Positions 23,934-32,267 of a DNA stretch of 64,000 bases are shown here, piece after piece. A program made the translations under genes and the position numbers. Numbering within the stretch: position 1 is the first letter of the stretch; the number at the start of each line of letters is the position of its first letter. Where the stretch lies: contig PFDV01000005.1 of the NCBI GenBank assembly GCA_002772745.1, positions 259,371 to 323,370 of the forward strand. The letters run 5' to 3'. The DNA is from Candidatus Peregrinibacteria bacterium CG10_big_fil_rev_8_21_14_0_10_55_24 (lineage in GTDB: Bacteria; Patescibacteriota; Gracilibacteria; Peribacterales; Peribacteraceae). The notes below the pieces were generated by a model that saw only the letters and a program-made list of their open reading frames with translations, did no database searches and was not told where the DNA came from.

Positions 23934-24857
23934 ATGTTCGAGGCCTTCGCCGTTGGCCCCTTCATCATCTGGACCCGCGTGGTGTTCCTGCTCCTGGGAG
24001 CGTGGCTCGCGACGGAATTTTTCCTGCGCTTGTCCAGTGGCGCCAATCTCTCGCTGCAGCACATGCACGAACATGCGCTCAGATACCTTGCGGCATTCCT
24101 TATTGGGGGCAGGGTCACTGCCATTGTTGTGCTCTATCGGACGTACCTGCGCGATCCCGTAAGGATGTTCATCGTCTGGGACGGGAATTTCAGTTTTCTC
24201 GGAGGTGCCATTGGCGTGGCGGTGGTGCTCTACTGGCTCACGCGAACGCAGCGTGCGACGTTTCTCCAATGGCTTGATGTCCTCTTGCCGGCGGCAACCT
24301 TTGGTTTGGCGTTCGATTGGCTGGGGAAGTTTGCAGGCGGCCAGGATTACGGCAAGCCCACGGATATGCTCTGGGGCGTCACCTACGAAACATTCGGTGT
24401 GCGCTACACCGTACCGATCCATCCGGTACAATTCTATTACGCTCTCTTCTTTTTCTTCCTGACGTTCTTCCTCCTTGTGGTGCGCAAGTACACGCAACGC
24501 GCGGGATGGGAAACCTTTCTAGGCATTCTCTTCGCAAGCGCTGCGACATTCTTCTTCGAGCACTTCCGAGGAGATTTCTCCATTCCTGTTTTCGCGACGA
24601 AACTAGATTTCCTTGTACTCATTCTCCTCTTCGCGAGCCTCGGAGCGTTCGCCGCTGTGGAGCTGAAGCTTTCGCGCACCGGTCTCGTGCTCTACGAAGC
24701 CGGTCTCATCGCCTTCTTCGGCGGATACATCATTCTACGTTCGCTTTTGCAGATGGCGACGTTTGAGCTGAGGTTCAGTCAATTCCTCGCAGTGCTCTCC
24801 GTTCTGGCTTCGACGGTGTATGTCACTATTCATAGGAGAAAGCATCCGAATCTCTAG
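23934..24857 (+). CDS. Lgt-like prolipoprotein diacylglyceryl transferase, diverged
   Basis: Lgt transfers diacylglycerol to the lipobox cysteine of prolipoproteins. At 307 aa with seven or more membrane helices, the protein follows the family: LIGGRVTAIVVLY, GNFSFLGGAIGVAVVLYWL, then AGGQDYGKPTDMLWGV (family R-x-G-N-F-I-N-G-E-x-x-G-R-P-T-D) and HPVQFYYALFFFFLTFFLL (family HPTQLYE). Residues normally R, N and E in the first of these are replaced (DWLGKFAGGQDYGK). Activity is therefore uncertain. TAATCT ends seven bases before the ATG. A small hairpin follows the stop. Confidence 0.8.
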   Translation: MFEAFAVGPFIIWTRVVFLLLGAWLATEFFLRLSSGANLSLQHMHEHALRYLAAFLIGGRVTAIVVLYRTYLRDPVRMFIVWDGNFSFLGGAIGVAVVLYWLTRTQRATFLQWLDVLLPAATFGLAFDWLGKFAGGQDYGKPTDMLWGVTYETFGVRYTVPIHPVQFYYALFFFFLTFFLLVVRKYTQRAGWETFLGILFASAATFFFEHFRGDFSIPVFATKLDFLVLILLFASLGAFAAVELKLSRTGLVLYEAGLIAFFGGYIILRSLLQMATFELRFSQFLAVLSVLASTVYVTIHRRKHPNL

Positions 24858-24866
24858 ATGGCAATT

Positions 24867-24893
24867 TCCCCTCGCCTGTTGGACAGACGGGGA
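24867..24893 (+). terminator. possible terminator of the lgt-like gene
   Basis: TCCCC..CTGT pairs with ACAG..GGGGA around TGG, ten bases after the stop; only a short ATTT follows, so strength is doubtful. Confidence 0.45.
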
Positions 24894-24999
24894 TTTAATG
24901 CGGAATGCGTTGGCTGCTTAGATGCACGTTCTCCATCCGCATTCTTCTATAGTTTTCCTGCCATTGAGTGTGTGCTCATGCACGACTATACTGCGCACA

Positions 25000-25377
25000 A
25001 TGTTGGAAGCATTTCTCACAACAATGCAGACGGTTTTGGAGCCCTGGCTCCTGTTTCTTGCGGATGATCCGATGCTGCGCATGGTGCAGTTTTTAATGCT
25101 GGCCGTGGGGTCGCTCGCCATCTTCCTCGTTTTCTTCGCCACGCGCGATATTCTCCTGAGGACGGATTCCTTCCTCATCATGTTCCTCTGCATTCTCCTC
25201 GTCGCTCTCCTGCCGGGGGTCGGATTTTTGCTCTATCTCCTTCTGCGGCCGCCGCGTACGCTCAAAGAGCGTGAACTTGAAGCCCTCATCCAGCAGCTTC
25301 TCTCTGCGCAGCAGGGCAAAGGGTCTGTTTCGAAACGGAAATTACCTCGTACCTCTCTGGCCGAGGGGGATGCCTGA
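25000..25377 (+). CDS. two-helix membrane protein, 125 aa
   Basis: Two hydrophobic helices (MVQFLMLAVGSLAIFLVFFA and SFLIMFLCILLVALLPGVGFLLYLLL) are followed by RPPRTLKERELEALIQQLL and a basic tail. The second helix plus the RPPRT tail resembles the N-terminal membrane region of cardiolipin-synthase-type proteins, but no catalytic domain is present. The start at 25000 is fixed by TATACT ending seven bases upstream; earlier in-frame starts precede the promoter. It forms a unit with the next gene, 14 bases downstream. Confidence 0.7.
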   Translation: MLEAFLTTMQTVLEPWLLFLADDPMLRMVQFLMLAVGSLAIFLVFFATRDILLRTDSFLIMFLCILLVALLPGVGFLLYLLLRPPRTLKERELEALIQQLLSAQQGKGSVSKRKLPRTSLAEGDA

Positions 25378-25391
25378 TTCCTTCCTGCACT

Positions 25392-25799
25392 ATGCCATAC
25401 CTCACATATTTCTTTGCGCCGAATCCAGGGTACGCTTTCTACGATAGTCCGAAAGTTGCGGCACTCCTTATGGTGTGCGGTTTCTTTGTCCTTTTCTCGA
25501 TAGCGGTACGGTTCTGGCGCCGTCGGAGCTCCAATCCTTCGTTCAAGCGCTTAAGTCGCTCGTGGGCCTCCGCTGCCTTCTGGTTCGGTCTTGTAGGTTT
25601 CGTCTTCATCGTTGCCCGCGTGGAGCAGATCAGTTTCCTCGCCATGCGGTTCCTCTGGGTTTTGTGGGGAATCAGTTTTGCAGTGTATTTGTGGTTTCAG
25701 GTGCGGTTGTTTCGCTTGCGATACTACGCAACGTTGCCTTCGCAGGTCACGGAGGATCCACGGACGAAGTATCTGCCGAGTAAGAAGAAGAACCGTTAG
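25392..25799 (+). CDS. three-helix membrane protein, 135 aa
   Basis: Three hydrophobic segments (VAALLMVCGFFVLFSIAV, AAFWFGLVGFVFIVARV and FLWVLWGISFAVYLWFQV) separated by basic loops, and a lysine-rich C-terminus, LPSKKKNR, likely cytoplasmic. I do not recognise a family. It follows the 125-aa membrane gene closely and lacks its own obvious promoter, so the two are probably cotranscribed and may work together. Confidence 0.7.
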   Translation: MPYLTYFFAPNPGYAFYDSPKVAALLMVCGFFVLFSIAVRFWRRRSSNPSFKRLSRSWASAAFWFGLVGFVFIVARVEQISFLAMRFLWVLWGISFAVYLWFQVRLFRLRYYATLPSQVTEDPRTKYLPSKKKNR

Positions 25800-25894
25800 G
25801 CAAGCTGAACTCGTGCGCTTCTGCTTGCATCTGCAGAGCAGACGCTCTTCAATGGGGCGAACCATGGAATGGGATTTCCTTCCGCCCTGTTGCC

Positions 25895-26806
25895 ATGCAG
25901 ACGATCACGTACAAGGGTATTACTTGGCACGATGATTCTAAGCCTTCGCAGAAAGGTTTAACTGTACTCCAGCGCAAGTACGGTTTTCACGAGCTCGATA
26001 TTGAGGACTGTCTTTCTGAGCATGAGCGTCCAAAGGTGGAGGAGTACGACAACTACCTCTTCCTCGTTTTTCACATCCCTTTCCAAAGTCGTTTGTCTGG
26101 CAGGGTGACGAAGGAGGAGGTGAACATCTTCGTCGGCCAAGATTTCATCGTCACGCTCCACGAAGGGCAGATTCCTCTGATGGAGTCACTTGCTCATCAA
26201 CTGAAAGAGTCACGCGTAAAGCGTGCGGAATACTTGGAGCATGGGACGGGCTTCTTTCTCTACGAGCTGATGAGCCAGCTCTTTGATGGTTTGTTCCCAC
26301 TCGTGGATTCCATTACCAAGACCATCCGTCGCATGGAAGACGAGCTCTTCGAGAGTGAGGAGCAGGTGGATCTCCTGCGTGATATCATGCGTCTCAAGCG
26401 CAACATCATCACCATGCGTGCCATTCTCCTGCCTCAGCGAACCATCATCGCGACGCTCGAGCACAAGAACAAGAAGTTCGTATCGGATGAGTTGGCGCTG
26501 TACTTTGACGACATCCTCGATGCCATCGAGCGTCAGTGGTCGCTCTTGGAAACCGCAAAGGAGATGATCGATGCACTCCAGGAGACGCACGAGTCCTGGT
26601 TGACGCACAAGACCAACGCTATTGTGCGCATTCTTACGGTGTTCTCCGTGACCATGCTTCCACTCACGGTGGTGACGGGCTTCTTCGGTATGAACGTGCT
26701 GCTTCCATACCAACATCATCCTCAGGCTTCTACGGGACTTCTCATTGGCATGGCAGCCCTGCTTGCAGGGTTATTGGGGTATTTTGCGCGGCGAGGATGG
26801 CTCTAG
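25895..26806 (+). CDS. CorA-family divalent metal ion transporter
   Basis: CorA proteins are pentameric Mg2+/Co2+ channels. The N-terminal soluble domain includes FHELDIEDCLSEHERPKVEEYDNYLFLVFHIP, a long helix region runs from about 120 to 240, and the C-terminus has two membrane helices with the diagnostic GMN motif (FGMNVLLPY) between them. 303 aa is normal. The second helix ends in a short positive tail (RRGWL). Because the GMN selectivity loop is intact, it should be functional; which metal it carries cannot be told. Confidence 0.93.
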   Translation: MQTITYKGITWHDDSKPSQKGLTVLQRKYGFHELDIEDCLSEHERPKVEEYDNYLFLVFHIPFQSRLSGRVTKEEVNIFVGQDFIVTLHEGQIPLMESLAHQLKESRVKRAEYLEHGTGFFLYELMSQLFDGLFPLVDSITKTIRRMEDELFESEEQVDLLRDIMRLKRNIITMRAILLPQRTIIATLEHKNKKFVSDELALYFDDILDAIERQWSLLETAKEMIDALQETHESWLTHKTNAIVRILTVFSVTMLPLTVVTGFFGMNVLLPYQHHPQASTGLLIGMAALLAGLLGYFARRGWL

Positions 26807-26867
26807 TTTTTGCTTTCCAAAGCGCAAATCGGACATTTTCAATGCACCACACACGTATCTGATAGGG

Positions 26868-27854
26868 ATGTCAATATCACCTGACACTCATACGGCACTC
26901 ACAAACCTTGACAGTGGTGCAACTCCAAAGGACAATCCCCCTCCTATGCCGCTCAAGCACGCCACCGAAACCTTTCTCGTGTTCCTTTTGGGCGTTCTCA
27001 TTGCTCTCACGGGACTCCTGGTTGCAACGCTCCCGCCGTTCCCCTTAGGAACGCTCCCGGGACTGGTATTGCTTGCGGTGACGCTTCTCTATCCGTTGAG
27101 TCTGCTCAGTCTCCTGCGTAGGAACCGTGCAGACTACACGTTCCGCTGGTTACACTGGGTTCCCGCAGGGATGGTACTCCTATGGTTCGCGCTGCAGGGG
27201 CTTGTTGTGTTGATCCCTTCGTTGGTGGTTCTCCTCTCTATGTACACGTGGGGATGGACACTACCCCTCGTTGCCCTGGGGTTCCTTGCGCTCGCGGTAT
27301 TCTGTCTGCGTGTCATCCGTCGTCGTGGGCTGAGGGTTTTCCTCCTCGCCGTTGCCTTCATCCCTTTTGTGGCAGGCGCTGTGATGAGCGAACAAAAATT
27401 TCATTGGGATCGTGAGGTAGCGGCGCTGCTCTGGGGTCAGGAATGGTGGTTGCGTGTGCAGCACGGGATCACAGGCTCCGGAGCGATGCAAGTGGCCATG
27501 GAGGAGGGGATGGCATCATCCGATAAGAATCTCGAAGAGTCCGCCGATCCCGATGAGGAGGCGTGGCGCGAGCGCTTACGGGCGTTTGAGCGTCGCCGTG
27601 AGCGCATTGCGGCGCGTTTGCTGCATCAGGGCGATGATGAAGAGGAGATGGAGGAAGAGAACGTTACCTCCGAGTCTTCTTCCGATGAGGCAGTATTGGA
27701 ACCGGCCTACACCGGCACCGGACGGGAGCTTCGCGAAGTGGCAACACTGCCCGATGCGCTGCCGTCTGCGGGCGCAGGAGTCGGCGCCATGGGCTTAACG
27801 CTCTTCCTGAGTTACTGCGGTCTGCTGCATCAGAGGGCGAAGAAGAGAGTATGA
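26868..27854 (+). CDS. membrane protein with LPSAG-type C-terminal sorting-like signal, 328 aa
   Basis: The N-terminal half has about six hydrophobic segments (ETFLVFLLGVLIALTGLLV onward), followed by a long acidic/charged stretch (RLRAFERRRERIAARLLHQGDDEEEMEEENV) likely outside or cytoplasmic. It ends with LPSAGAGVGAMGLTLFLSYCG and HQRAKKRV: an LPxxG motif, a hydrophobic span and a basic tail, the layout of a sortase signal in a variant form. No function is recognised. The start at 26868 is chosen because earlier in-frame codons lie in the corA 3' end. Its stop overlaps the next ATG. Confidence 0.65.
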   Translation: MSISPDTHTALTNLDSGATPKDNPPPMPLKHATETFLVFLLGVLIALTGLLVATLPPFPLGTLPGLVLLAVTLLYPLSLLSLLRRNRADYTFRWLHWVPAGMVLLWFALQGLVVLIPSLVVLLSMYTWGWTLPLVALGFLALAVFCLRVIRRRGLRVFLLAVAFIPFVAGAVMSEQKFHWDREVAALLWGQEWWLRVQHGITGSGAMQVAMEEGMASSDKNLEESADPDEEAWRERLRAFERRRERIAARLLHQGDDEEEMEEENVTSESSSDEAVLEPAYTGTGRELREVATLPDALPSAGAGVGAMGLTLFLSYCGLLHQRAKKRV

Positions 27855-28114
27855 TGATCCTGCACAATCGTCCTGCATTCATTTCCCCAATTACGATGAG
27901 TATCGACTCCCATCAGCCCAGTGGAGAAGGAGAGATTGTGCCGCCGTCCTCAGGTACACCTGATGCCGTCGAATCTTCTCAGTATGTACCAGAGGGTGCT
28001 GCAAAACCTCCGCAAAAAACAGATGCGCAACTGCTCAGGGAACAGTTGGATATGGCGTATAAGCACTACGGCCAAGAAGGTGTAGACAAGGTACTCAAGT
28101 TGTTATTGGGGTAA
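27851..28114 (+). CDS. small hypothetical protein, 87 aa
   Basis: A small protein with a proline/serine-rich disordered first half and a helical C-terminus (DAQLLREQLDMAYKHYGQEGVDKVLKLLLG). The first ATG overlaps the stop of the previous gene (ATGA), suggesting coupled translation; an internal ATG at 27896 (MSIDSHQPSG) would remove an atypical hydrophobic leader and is an alternative start. The function is unknown. Confidence 0.6.
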   Translation: MMILHNRPAFISPITMSIDSHQPSGEGEIVPPSSGTPDAVESSQYVPEGAAKPPQKTDAQLLREQLDMAYKHYGQEGVDKVLKLLLG

Positions 28115-28149
28115 TTCGTGGGGGTTGTATGGACGATGAAGCATTGCTG

Positions 28150-28200
28150 GTTGTTCGTTCCTTGTTAAGAACGAATAGTCCACAATAAGCAACGAACAAC
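28150..28200. repeat. inverted element with GTTCGTT words
   Basis: Exact 10-base outer arms GTTGTTCGTT and AACGAACAAC enclose CTTGTTAAGAACGAATAG and a partly complementary CACAATAAG. Same architecture as the elements at 11281, 23820 and 48712. Confidence 0.55.
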
Positions 28201-28267
28201 GAAGCGTCCGTTCTTGTGTTATGCTTCCGCCGGTATTTCCTCTGCACCAATGCCGATTTCCTCACTC

Positions 28268-28303
28268 CATGCTTGCTACCCATTCGACGGGCTCAGGGTG
28301 ACT
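28268..28303. repeat. TTCGACGGGCTCAGG-type dispersed element
   Basis: ATTCGACGGGCTCAGGGTGA resembles a motif I recall from intergenic DNA of many environmental bacteria, and it is related to the TTCGACTCGCTCAC element beside tRNA-Lys. Just upstream, TTTCCTCACTCCATG is similar to the eno start region TTTCCTGCCTCCATATG, possibly another partial duplication. Confidence 0.4.
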
Positions 28304-28334
28304 CGCTAGGATACGGTTACTTTCCTGCCTCCAT

Positions 28335-29600
28335 ATGTCTTCAATTCAGCGTTTGCATGCCCGCCAGATTCTCGATTCGCGTGGAAATCCCACCATTGAA
28401 GTCGAATGCACGCTCTCCAATGGGTGCTTTGGCCGCAGTGCTGTTCCCTCTGGTGCCTCCACGGGGTCACACGAAGTACTGGAATTGAGAGATGGAGAGG
28501 CAGGGTTTTACGGGGGGAAATCCGTCCGCAAAGCCGTCGGGAATGTTGAGGATGTCATCGCTCCTGCGTTGCAGAAGTCCGCTGTGGATGATCAGAGAGC
28601 TCTCGATCAGAAGCTTCAGGAACTTGATGGAACCCCCAACAAGGCGAGGTTGGGGGCCAATGCGCTCCTCGGGGTTTCCATGGCGGTCTGCCGCGCGCGC
28701 GCGGCACAGGAAAAGCAACCGCTCTGGCAGTCCTTGGCGACGCAGTTTGGCGTGCAGGACCCTGTGCAACTGCCGGTACCTCACATGAACGTGATGAACG
28801 GAGGTAAACACGCAGACAGCGGCTTGGCCATTCAGGAGTGCATGATCGTCCCGGAAGGTTTCTCTTCCTTCTCCGATGCTCTGCGGGCGGGGACCGAGGT
28901 GTTCCATGCGCTCAAGAAGATCCTCAAGGAAGACGGCCAGGTGACTGCAGTGGGGGACGAAGGGGGATTCGCGCCGCGCCTGGAGAACAGTTCCCGTGCG
29001 TTCGATCTTCTCTTACAGGCGATTGCTTCTGCAGGATATGAGGGGAAGGTGCGTCTTGCCATTGATGCGGCTGCTTCCGAATTCTGTACCGATGGGATGT
29101 ACACCATCGATGGAAAAGAGCTCTCCTCCGCAGAACTCACCGCGTACTACGGAGAGCTTGTTGAGCGCTATCCCATCGTGAGTGTCGAAGACAGTCACAG
29201 CGAGGATGATTGGGAGGGTTTTGCTGCCATGATGCAAGCTGTCGGTGATCGGGTGCAGTTGGTGGGAGATGATCTCCTCGTCACCAACGTAGCGCGGATT
29301 AAGAAGGCCATCACCCTGCAAGCGGTGAACGCTGTCCTCATCAAGCTCAATCAGATCGGCACGGTCAGCGAGACCGTGGATGCTATCCAACTGACACAGC
29401 AGCAGGGATGGAATGCCGTCGTCAGCCATCGCAGCGGCGAGACGGAAGACACGTTCATTGCGCACCTTGCGGTGGGGCTCAAGACTGGGCAGATCAAAAC
29501 AGGGTCTCTCTCTCGCACCGATCGCGTGTGCAAGTACAACCAGCTCCTTCGGATCGAGGAACAACTGGGGAGCAAGGCACAGTACGTCAGTCCTTTCTAG
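28335..29600 (+). CDS. eno: enolase
   Basis: Enolase interconverts 2-phosphoglycerate and phosphoenolpyruvate in glycolysis. The N-terminus ARQILDSRGNPTIEVE, VPSGASTGSHEVLELRD, the catalytic GDEGGFAP, metal ligands in LAIDAAASEF, VSVEDSHSEDDWEGF and LVGDDLLVTN, the base lysine in LIKLNQIGT, and SHRSGETEDTFIAHLAVG are all present. 421 aa is full length. Its stop overlaps the convergent 82-aa gene by four bases. Secure. Confidence 0.97.
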   Translation: MSSIQRLHARQILDSRGNPTIEVECTLSNGCFGRSAVPSGASTGSHEVLELRDGEAGFYGGKSVRKAVGNVEDVIAPALQKSAVDDQRALDQKLQELDGTPNKARLGANALLGVSMAVCRARAAQEKQPLWQSLATQFGVQDPVQLPVPHMNVMNGGKHADSGLAIQECMIVPEGFSSFSDALRAGTEVFHALKKILKEDGQVTAVGDEGGFAPRLENSSRAFDLLLQAIASAGYEGKVRLAIDAAASEFCTDGMYTIDGKELSSAELTAYYGELVERYPIVSVEDSHSEDDWEGFAAMMQAVGDRVQLVGDDLLVTNVARIKKAITLQAVNAVLIKLNQIGTVSETVDAIQLTQQQGWNAVVSHRSGETEDTFIAHLAVGLKTGQIKTGSLSRTDRVCKYNQLLRIEEQLGSKAQYVSPF

Positions 29601-29845
29601 CGGTGGTTTCTGCGGAGCCGGGATCCTCCGTAGATTTTCCTGGGTAGACCGAGCGCTTCGATTTGAGTGATCACTGCATTAGCGACAGCTTTGGTCTGGA
29701 GGATGACTTCTGCCGTACCGCTATCGGACCAATGCACTTCCTTCACTCCTTTGACCGCTTCGATCGGACGCACGCATTGTACGGCATCACCTTTGTGTGC
29801 ACGGACGTACTCGTCGGGGATGGTGAAGGTAAGGGGTGATTCCAT
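29597..29845 (-). CDS. small hypothetical protein, 82 aa
   Basis: A compact beta-alpha-beta pattern (FTIPDEYVR, AVQCVRPIEAVKGVKEVHW, GTAEVILQTKAVANAVITQIEALG) like an HMA/ferredoxin-like fold, but with one cysteine instead of the metal-binding CxxC. A basic tail, RLRRNHR, follows. The end overlaps eno by four bases on the opposite strand. The fold guess is weak; the role is unknown. Confidence 0.6.
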   Translation of the reverse strand: MESPLTFTIPDEYVRAHKGDAVQCVRPIEAVKGVKEVHWSDSGTAEVILQTKAVANAVITQIEALGLPRKIYGGSRLRRNHR

Positions 29846-29876
29846 AGGGATGGTCTACAATTTTTCTTTGAGAAGA

Positions 29877-30152
29877 TCAAGGCTTGCGGTGTTCATTTGC
29901 GCCTTGCGTAAGGATCCAGCGTCTCTTTACCCAGGGGATGGAGAATGTGGAGAGCAGGTACGCACCCGCGGGCACGATTGCGCTGGCCCAGGGCATGGCA
30001 CTACCGATCAACGCGAGCACAACGCCTGCCGTTATGTAGGTGATGCTGGTGATGAGAAGTTTCCTGGTCCAGCTCAGTTCCCACGCTTTGTCCGCTTCCA
30101 CGCGTCGATTGCGGTCCTCAATTGCCCCGATGCGTTCCTCAAGGTGTGGCAT
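29877..30152 (-). CDS. two-helix membrane protein, 91 aa
   Basis: A charged N-terminal helix (EERIGAIEDRNRRVEADKAWELSWTRKL) precedes two hydrophobic segments (LLITSITYITAGVVLALIG and ASAIVPAGAYLLSTFSI) and a basic end. Similar small helix-plus-two-span proteins are common in bacteria without a known role. TATGAT ends nine bases before the ATG, consistent with a leaderless mRNA. Confidence 0.65.
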   Translation of the reverse strand: MPHLEERIGAIEDRNRRVEADKAWELSWTRKLLITSITYITAGVVLALIGSAMPWASAIVPAGAYLLSTFSIPWVKRRWILTQGANEHRKP

Positions 30153-30248
30153 GTGCCTGCTATCATAGCACTGCTATACTCCGTGCACCGGGTGCCTGCC
30201 CAACGGTAGACAGGTAGTTTCTGCGTTTGCTTGTAGCGCAGGTGCAAT

Positions 30249-30343
30249 GGGCAAGATATGCTGCAGGACACAAAAGGATCTTTTGCATTAGTACTCTCTC
30301 GGGGCGTAGTTCCCACCTTCGCTCCTGGCGGAGCTACGGTGGG
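30249..30343 (+). repeat. partial duplicate of tRNA-Pro promoter and 5' end, capped by a palindrome
   Basis: Bases 30249-30312 (GGGCAAGATATGCTG ... TTAGTACT ... CGGGGCGTAGTTC) imperfectly repeat 30341-30402. The last 13 bases are identical to the first 13 of tRNA-Pro. At the D arm the copy is replaced by a palindrome (30312-30343, CCCACC..GGTGGG with GGAGCTACG). The intact tRNA begins 90 bases after the copy's start. Confidence 0.7.
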
Positions 30344-30389
30344 CGAGATATGCTGTTTTGGAAGGTTCGGTCTTTACGTTAGTACTTCT

Positions 30390-30463
30390 CGGGGCGTAGT
30401 TCAGTTGGCTAGAACGCATGCATGGGGTGCATGAGGTCGCTGGTTCGAGTCCAGTCGCCCCGA
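30390..30463 (+). tRNA. tRNA-Pro (GGG)
   Basis: A 74-base cloverleaf: acceptor CGGGGCG with CGCCCCG, including the C1-G72 pair typical of bacterial tRNA-Pro, anticodon stem CATGC with GCATG around loop ATGGGGT (anticodon GGG), T arm GCTGG TTCGAGT CCAGT, and encoded CCA at 30464-30466. Confidence 0.96.
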
Positions 30464-30466
30464 CCA

Positions 30467-30728
30467 TCCAATTCTCCCCTCACTTGCCGTTGTACAATAC
30501 GGCCGGTTTGTTTCCTATGGCGACTGATACAAGCTATTGACACCATTTGAAATACTATGCACGATAGAGACGTGCACTCCATCGCTCGCCAGCGTCGTCT
30601 CCGTTCTGCCTCGTTGAGAGGTGGTCTCTGAGTAGATGTCTACGTGAGCCCAATCCACCTCTTAAGGAGCAAAAGAATCCTTGGAGATTTTTCTCATTTG
30701 CCTTCCATTCTTCTTTTTTCTTCTCCCC
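30467..30728. other. gap with a promoter and a seven-codon ORF
   Basis: TACAAT (30493-30498) with a TG extension lies 18 bases before ATGGCGACTGATACAAGC and a stop (30517-30540, MATDTSY). TTGACA follows at once. It may be a leader peptide, a gene remnant or chance. The remainder shows nothing clear. Confidence 0.35.
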
Positions 30729-32102
30729 ATGCATGCACATTCCACGCCAGAGGCTGCAGATGCATACTACCAGCGATTTGCCGGGACGAACTTCGTTACG
30801 AAGATTTCCGGAAGTCTTGTGGAACAGCCTGCCGTACTCGAGGGGGTTCTGCATGCTCAGCAGACTTTTCTTCGACATCAGATTGGTTGCGTTCTGGTTC
30901 ATGGAGGAGGCAAGCAGCTCTCCCGAGCGCTCCAGGGATCCAAGAAGCACCCGGAAACACAGCTGCGTGTTACTCCCAGGGATGCCATCGTGGTACTCGA
31001 GAACGAAATAGCTCAAATCTCCCGAGAAGTCGCCTCTCTCTGTGAGCAGATCTCCGTTCCCTGTGAAGTACTCCCGCATACCCTCACACACGCTGGGCGG
31101 CGGATCGGACACGGAGAAACCGGTGAGATCACCGATGTGGACGCAACGATGATTCGGGAGGTTCTCAACGACGGGAAGCTCGCCATCCTGCCGTTTGGAG
31201 GTATTGATGAGCAGGGGAGAACGCTCAACGTGAATGCAGATGAGAACGCATGGCAAACCGCTGCAGCTATTCGAGCGGCGAAGCTCAACCTTCTTACCAA
31301 TGAGAATGGGATTCTTGTACCAGGGAAGAATGGAACGATGGTGCGTCGGAGTTTTCTGGATATCCACGATCTTGTGCTCCTTCTCCGAAAGAGGAAGGCC
31401 GATGGAGGCTTCGTCATTTCGGAGGGCATGGTGCCCAAGGTGGAGGCTTGTCTCCAGGCGCTCGCACATGGCGTGGAACAAGTTCACATCCTCAAGCCAA
31501 GCGGGGAGGAACTGCTCGAGGAGGTTCTGTCGCGCACCGGATCTCAGTTCGGTACGCTCATTGAAAGAAGCCAACCCCTTGAGCTCATTTTCCCCGCGCA
31601 GGAAGCGCACCTTAATGGCATTGAGTCTGTGCGCAGAGAATGCTCGACGGATGCCTATCGCACGCCAATTTCTCAAGCCCCGTACATTAAGCCGCTCTCG
31701 GGGCAAGAGCTCACCGCGCTCCTCCCCCGGACACTGGTTATCGAGCATAACGGCGTTGTCGTTGCGACGTGTTACTTCGATTCCATCGACGGGACGGATG
31801 CCGCGCTCCTTGGAGGGTTCGCTGTGGGAGAGAGCAGCCAGGATTCCGGTTACGGGGAAGCTCTCCTTGAGGCTGCTTTAGAACGGGTTCACGAGGCCGG
31901 GAACCGGAGTGCAGTAAGTATCACTGCTGCAGAGAATGTAAAACGCCTCTTCGGTCGTTATGGCGAGAAACTCGGTGCCTATACACCATGGCAAGCGCAT
32001 CTCCTCACAAGAGCACGGGGACGGTACGGGGAGGATGCCCATCTTGTTGACCTCTATGCGTTCCCTCTGGAGCAGCAGGCTTGTGCTGAGAACCTCTCAT
32101 AA
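30729..32102 (+). CDS. amino-acid kinase + GNAT fusion (N-acetylglutamate synthase/kinase-like)
   Basis: The N-terminal ~290 residues form an acetylglutamate-kinase-type amino acid kinase: TKISGSLVEQP, VLVHGGGKQLSRAL, GEITDVDATMIREVL, LAILPFGGIDEQGRTLNVNADENA and LLTNENGIL. A linker and a C-terminal GNAT domain follow (LVIEHNGVVVATCYF, the acetyl-CoA loop region SQDSGYGEALLEAALERVHEAG). The order matches ArgA-type acetylglutamate synthases and bifunctional ArgB/A enzymes. No other arginine gene is nearby. Start at 30729 (MHAHSTPEA); upstream codons are a hydrophobic artefact. The precise substrate is open. Confidence 0.85.
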   Translation: MHAHSTPEAADAYYQRFAGTNFVTKISGSLVEQPAVLEGVLHAQQTFLRHQIGCVLVHGGGKQLSRALQGSKKHPETQLRVTPRDAIVVLENEIAQISREVASLCEQISVPCEVLPHTLTHAGRRIGHGETGEITDVDATMIREVLNDGKLAILPFGGIDEQGRTLNVNADENAWQTAAAIRAAKLNLLTNENGILVPGKNGTMVRRSFLDIHDLVLLLRKRKADGGFVISEGMVPKVEACLQALAHGVEQVHILKPSGEELLEEVLSRTGSQFGTLIERSQPLELIFPAQEAHLNGIESVRRECSTDAYRTPISQAPYIKPLSGQELTALLPRTLVIEHNGVVVATCYFDSIDGTDAALLGGFAVGESSQDSGYGEALLEAALERVHEAGNRSAVSITAAENVKRLFGRYGEKLGAYTPWQAHLLTRARGRYGEDAHLVDLYAFPLEQQACAENLS

Positions 32103-32267
32103 TTGCACGGGTGTGGTTTTTTCTGCAAGAGGGTTTAGGGCCCATGCGCTTTGCGCACCCGTTTGAGGAGAACTGTGTAACGGTACAGTTCATTTCCCTC
32201 TCTGCTCCTTTCCATTCTCCTTTTGCGTAAGGTGGTGGTGTCTTACTTCCTTCCACCTTCTTGTCCT

